Shown: in pieces, positions 5,231-7,924 of the stretch
Layout of the letters: each line of letters opens with the position of its first letter
Position numbering within the stretch: position 1 is the stretch's first letter
NCBI GenBank assembly: GCA_018109965.1
Contig: JAGBFE010000379.1
Location: 1 to 7,924 of the forward strand
Reading direction: 5' to 3'
DNA from: Oscillospiraceae bacterium
GTDB taxonomy: Bacteria; Bacillota_A; Clostridia; Oscillospirales; Ruminococcaceae
Length of the DNA: 7,924 bases
Program-made: the position numbers and the translations under genes
Notes under the pieces: model-generated
Told to the model about the DNA's origin: nothing
The model's input: the letters and a program-made list of their open reading frames with translations, nothing else
Databases searched by the model: none

Positions 5231-6610
5231 ATGATTCATCAGTACAAATTGGGAGATTACAACATTGTTCTGGACGTGTGTTCCGGCTCTGTTCACGCAG
5301 TGGACGAGGTTGCATACGATATCATTGCAATGTTCATCGACAACAGCAAGGAAACAATTGTTGCCGCAATGAAAGAAAAATATGCAGACCGTGAGGATAT
5401 AACTGCATCGGATATTGAAGAATGCTATGCACAGGTGGTGGCACTCAAGGACGCAGGCAAACTGTTTGCTCCCGACACTTTTGAAAGTATGGCAGGGCAT
5501 CTCAAGGCAAAAACCTCGGGAGTTGTCAAAGCTTTGTGCCTGCACATCGCTCACACCTGCAACCTTAACTGCGAATACTGCTTTGCATCCCAGGGCAAAT
5601 ACCACGGCGAGCGCTCAATGATGTCCTTTGAGGTTGGCAAACGTGCGTTTGACTGGCTTATCGAAAACTCCGGCAGCCGCAGAAACCTTGAAGTTGACTT
5701 TTTTGGCGGCGAACCGCTGATGAACTTTGATGTGGTTAAACAGCTGGTGGAATATGCCCGCAGCATCGAAAAGGAAAAAGGCAAAAACTTCCGTTTTACA
5801 CTCACAACAAACGGTGTGCTTGTGGATGACGATGTCATCGATTTCTGCAACAGGGAAATGAGCAACGTTGTGCTGAGCCTTGACGGCAGAAAAGAAATTC
5901 ACGACCGTTACCGTGTTGACTATGCAGGTAACGGCAGCTGGGACAAAATTGTGCCTAAATTCCAGAAATTTGTGGAAAAACGCGGCGGCAAAAACTACTA
6001 TATGCGCGGCACATTTACCCACGCAAACCCTGACTTTCTCAAAGATATACAGACAATGCTTGACCTTGGTTTCAACGAGCTCAGCATGGAGCCTGTTGTG
6101 TGCGCAGCAGGGGACCCGTCTGAACTGACTGAGGCAGATTTCCCTATTGTTTGCCAGCAGTACGAAGACCTTGCCATGCTTATGCTCAAAAAGGACAAAG
6201 AGGGCAAGCCGTTTACATTCTATCACTATATGATTGACCTCACAGGCGGTCCTTGCATCTACAAGCGTATTTCTGGCTGCGGCAGCGGCACTGAATATAT
6301 GGCGGTTACCCCTTGGGGCGATTTGTACCCTTGCCATCAGTTTGTAGGGGATGAAAGATTCAAACTTGGTGATATCTGGAAAGGTGTTGACAACACCGAA
6401 ATTCAAAGCGAATTTGCAGCCTGCAATGTCTATGCCCATCCGGAATGCCGTGACTGCTGGGCACGCCTTTATTGTTCAGGCGGCTGTGCAGCGAATGCTT
6501 ACCACGCAACAGGCAGTGTGACAGGCGTGTACGAATACGGCTGCAGACTGTTCAAAAAACGTATGGAATGTGCAATTATGGTTGCGGTTGACAGAGCATT
6601 GGGAGAATAA
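5231..6610 (+). CDS. scfB: SCIFF thioether-forming radical SAM/SPASM peptide maturase
   Basis: This 459-residue enzyme is expected to reductively cleave S-adenosylmethionine and install thioether cross-links between Cys and a residue carbon in the SCIFF peptide, in the cytoplasm. The N-terminal ~95 residues (opening MIHQYKLGDYNIVLDV) fit the PqqD-like peptide-recognition region of this family. The radical SAM [4Fe-4S] motif is Cys110-Cys114-Cys117 (CNLNCEYC), followed by an FFGGEPLMNF SAM-binding loop. The C-terminal SPASM region carries Cys342, 350, 368, 398, 406, 409, 415, 419 and 438, including the characteristic CRDCWARLYCSGGC. This is enough for two auxiliary Fe-S clusters. Length and motifs match the family, so it looks intact. 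The start at 5231 is chosen from the AAAGGGG site and the typical MIHQ opening. It lies 90 nt after the precursor gene beyond an attenuator, and its stop is 1 nt from the next gene. Confidence 0.95.
   Translation: MIHQYKLGDYNIVLDVCSGSVHAVDEVAYDIIAMFIDNSKETIVAAMKEKYADREDITASDIEECYAQVVALKDAGKLFAPDTFESMAGHLKAKTSGVVKALCLHIAHTCNLNCEYCFASQGKYHGERSMMSFEVGKRAFDWLIENSGSRRNLEVDFFGGEPLMNFDVVKQLVEYARSIEKEKGKNFRFTLTTNGVLVDDDVIDFCNREMSNVVLSLDGRKEIHDRYRVDYAGNGSWDKIVPKFQKFVEKRGGKNYYMRGTFTHANPDFLKDIQTMLDLGFNELSMEPVVCAAGDPSELTEADFPIVCQQYEDLAMLMLKKDKEGKPFTFYHYMIDLTGGPCIYKRISGCGSGTEYMAVTPWGDLYPCHQFVGDERFKLGDIWKGVDNTEIQSEFAACNVYAHPECRDCWARLYCSGGCAANAYHATGSVTGVYEYGCRLFKKRMECAIMVAVDRALGE
6601..6606 (+). promoter_or_regulatory. 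Ribosome binding site of the decarboxylase-family gene, inside the maturase 3' end
   Basis: GGGAGA (6601-6606) overlaps the last codons of the maturase and sits five bases before the ATG at 6612. The maturase stop (6608-6610) falls between this site and the ATG, an arrangement typical of translational coupling. Confidence 0.65.
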
Positions 6611-6611
6611 T

Positions 6612-7924
6612 ATGACAACACCAATATGCGATTTTGTACGCAGTTATGCGGAACAAAAGGCAATACGGCTGCATATGCCGGGGCACAAAGGAACAGACAT
6701 ACTTGGCCTTGAAGCACTGGATATAACCGAAATTGACGGTGCAGACAGCCTGTATGAAGCTGACGGTATCATTGCACAGAGCGAGGCAAATGCCACACAT
6801 CTGTTTGGCTGTGATACGTTTTATTCCACAGAGGGCTCATCCCAGTGCATACGCGCAATGCTGTATCTTGCGTGCATGGGTAAAACAGATGAAAAACCGC
6901 TTGTGTTTGCGGCAAGAAATGCCCACAAGACATTTCTGAGTGCAGCGGCACTTGTGGATTTTGAAATCGAATGGCTTTACGGCAGCGAGGAACAAAGCTA
7001 TCTTTGTTGCAATATTACAGCGGATTGTCTTGAACAAAAGCTGTCAGAGGCAAAAACAAAGCCTGTGGCGGTATATGTCACAAGTCCTGACTATCTTGGC
7101 AACACAGCAGATATAAAAGGACTGGCGCAGGTTTGTCACAATCACGGAGTGCTGCTGCTTGTGGACAATGCCCACGGGGCGTATCTGAAGTTTTTGCCGC
7201 AGTCACAGCATCCGACAGATTTGGGTGCTGACCTGTGCTGCGATTCTGCCCACAAAACATTGCCTGTACTGACAGGCGGTGCATATCTGCATATCTCAAA
7301 AAACGTTGCAGAAAAATTTGCGCCAATGGCAAAAAATGCCCTTGCAATGTTTGGGTCTACAAGCCCGTCGTATATAATTTTGCAGTCACTTGATATGGCA
7401 AACAGATATATTGCATCAGGATATGGCAATAGACTTGAACAGCTTTGCGTAAAACTGCAAAATATAAAAGAAAATTTAACACATAAGGGTTTTGAGCTTT
7501 TAGGAAACGAACCGCTGAAGATAACTGTAAGCACAAAAAGCTATGGTTATACAGGTGCTGAAATTGCGTATATTCTGAAAGAAAAAAATATTGTGTGTGA
7601 GTTCTGTGACCCGGATTTTATCGTATTTATGTTTACAGACGGAATAACCGGAAGCCAGCTGCAGTATTTTGAGGATACGATGTGCAGTATACCGCCAAAA
7701 CAGTCATTGACAGCAGACTGTCCAAAGCCCCGCAAAGCACAAAGAACAATGTCGGTAAGACAGGCTGCTTTTTCACCCTGTGAGGATATTCCTGTGGAAA
7801 AATCGCTTGGCAGAGTGCTTGCTGCGGCATCGGTAGGATGCCCGCCTGCAGTGCCGATAGTTGTGTGCGGTGAAGTAATCGACAGAACAGCAATTGAGTG
7901 CTTTAAATATTATGGTATTGAAAA
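6612..7924 (+). CDS. Orn/Lys/Arg decarboxylase-family PLP enzyme, 3' end cut off by the window
   Basis: The frame is open for 437 codons to the window edge. It encodes a fold-type I PLP enzyme of the short Gram-positive Orn/Lys/Arg decarboxylase family, without the N-terminal response-regulator-like wing domain of enterobacterial enzymes. Visible motifs are LHMPGHKG (20-27), the STEGSSQ phosphate-binding turn (72-78), ARNAHKT with the PLP-stacking His105, VDNAHGAY with Asp185 (pyridine nitrogen) and His188, and SAHKTLP with the Schiff-base Lys215. Family members would decarboxylate a basic amino acid to a diamine or agmatine, feeding polyamine synthesis, but the substrate cannot be read from sequence. 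About 40-60 residues are probably missing beyond the window. The protein is unusually Cys-rich (19 Cys in 437 residues). The gene begins 1 nt after the maturase stop with GGGAGA as its ribosome site, so it is probably co-transcribed. Alternative: a divergent family member with a different activity. Confidence 0.88.
   Translation, partial: MTTPICDFVRSYAEQKAIRLHMPGHKGTDILGLEALDITEIDGADSLYEADGIIAQSEANATHLFGCDTFYSTEGSSQCIRAMLYLACMGKTDEKPLVFAARNAHKTFLSAAALVDFEIEWLYGSEEQSYLCCNITADCLEQKLSEAKTKPVAVYVTSPDYLGNTADIKGLAQVCHNHGVLLLVDNAHGAYLKFLPQSQHPTDLGADLCCDSAHKTLPVLTGGAYLHISKNVAEKFAPMAKNALAMFGSTSPSYIILQSLDMANRYIASGYGNRLEQLCVKLQNIKENLTHKGFELLGNEPLKITVSTKSYGYTGAEIAYILKEKNIVCEFCDPDFIVFMFTDGITGSQLQYFEDTMCSIPPKQSLTADCPKPRKAQRTMSVRQAAFSPCEDIPVEKSLGRVLAAASVGCPPAVPIVVCGEVIDRTAIECFKYYGIE

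Noticed and set aside
5615..6439. Long open frame of 274 codons on the - strand opposite the maturase
   Set aside because: It is a shadow of the strongly conserved radical SAM/SPASM gene and shows no recognisable domain.

Overview
The window looks like part of the chromosome of a low-to-medium GC Gram-positive anaerobe, most likely a member of the Clostridia (Oscillospiraceae/Ruminococcaceae-like). The best evidence is a SCIFF ranthipeptide locus, a near-signature of Clostridia. Supporting signs are strong AGGAGG-type ribosome sites, a BlaR1-type sensor peptidase, and a long secreted protein with a Pro/Thr linker and a C-terminal membrane anchor. All genes are on the + strand. The window cuts through the first and last genes.

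Layout. (1) Bases 1-1725 hold a 5'-truncated M56 (BlaR1/MecR1-type) membrane metallopeptidase with an unrecognised extracytoplasmic C-terminal domain in place of a penicillin-binding sensor. (2) Four bases later, at 1730-4747, begins a 1005-residue exported, membrane-anchored surface protein. It has a probable parallel beta-helix and two copies of an FSHxGxLPGKATV...HCS(D/E)Y module. A strong intrinsic terminator (4757-4794) closes this pair. (3) A new transcription unit starts from a probable promoter at 4929-4957. It encodes a 49-residue SCIFF precursor peptide (4991-5140). A hairpin terminator/attenuator (5148-5175) and a second small hairpin (5189-5209) follow, and then the radical SAM/SPASM SCIFF maturase (5231-6610). 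(4) One base after the maturase stop, an Orn/Lys/Arg decarboxylase-family PLP enzyme begins (6612) and runs off the end of the window.

How the parts work together. The first two genes appear to be one operon: an envelope sensor-protease followed by a surface-anchored protein, with no beta-lactamase between or after them. The second unit is a peptide-modification cassette. The precursor peptide supplies the Cys-rich core and the maturase installs Cys thioether cross-links. The attenuator between them would favour excess precursor over enzyme. The decarboxylase is probably co-transcribed because of its position, not because of a known role in peptide maturation.

Most noteworthy. The SCIFF precursor is a short gene that is easily missed. 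At the position that aligns with the characterised thioether acceptor Thr of a homologue it carries Gly, and it has a seventh Cys in its leader. The gap between precursor and maturase contains two hairpins and a possible competing RNA pairing.
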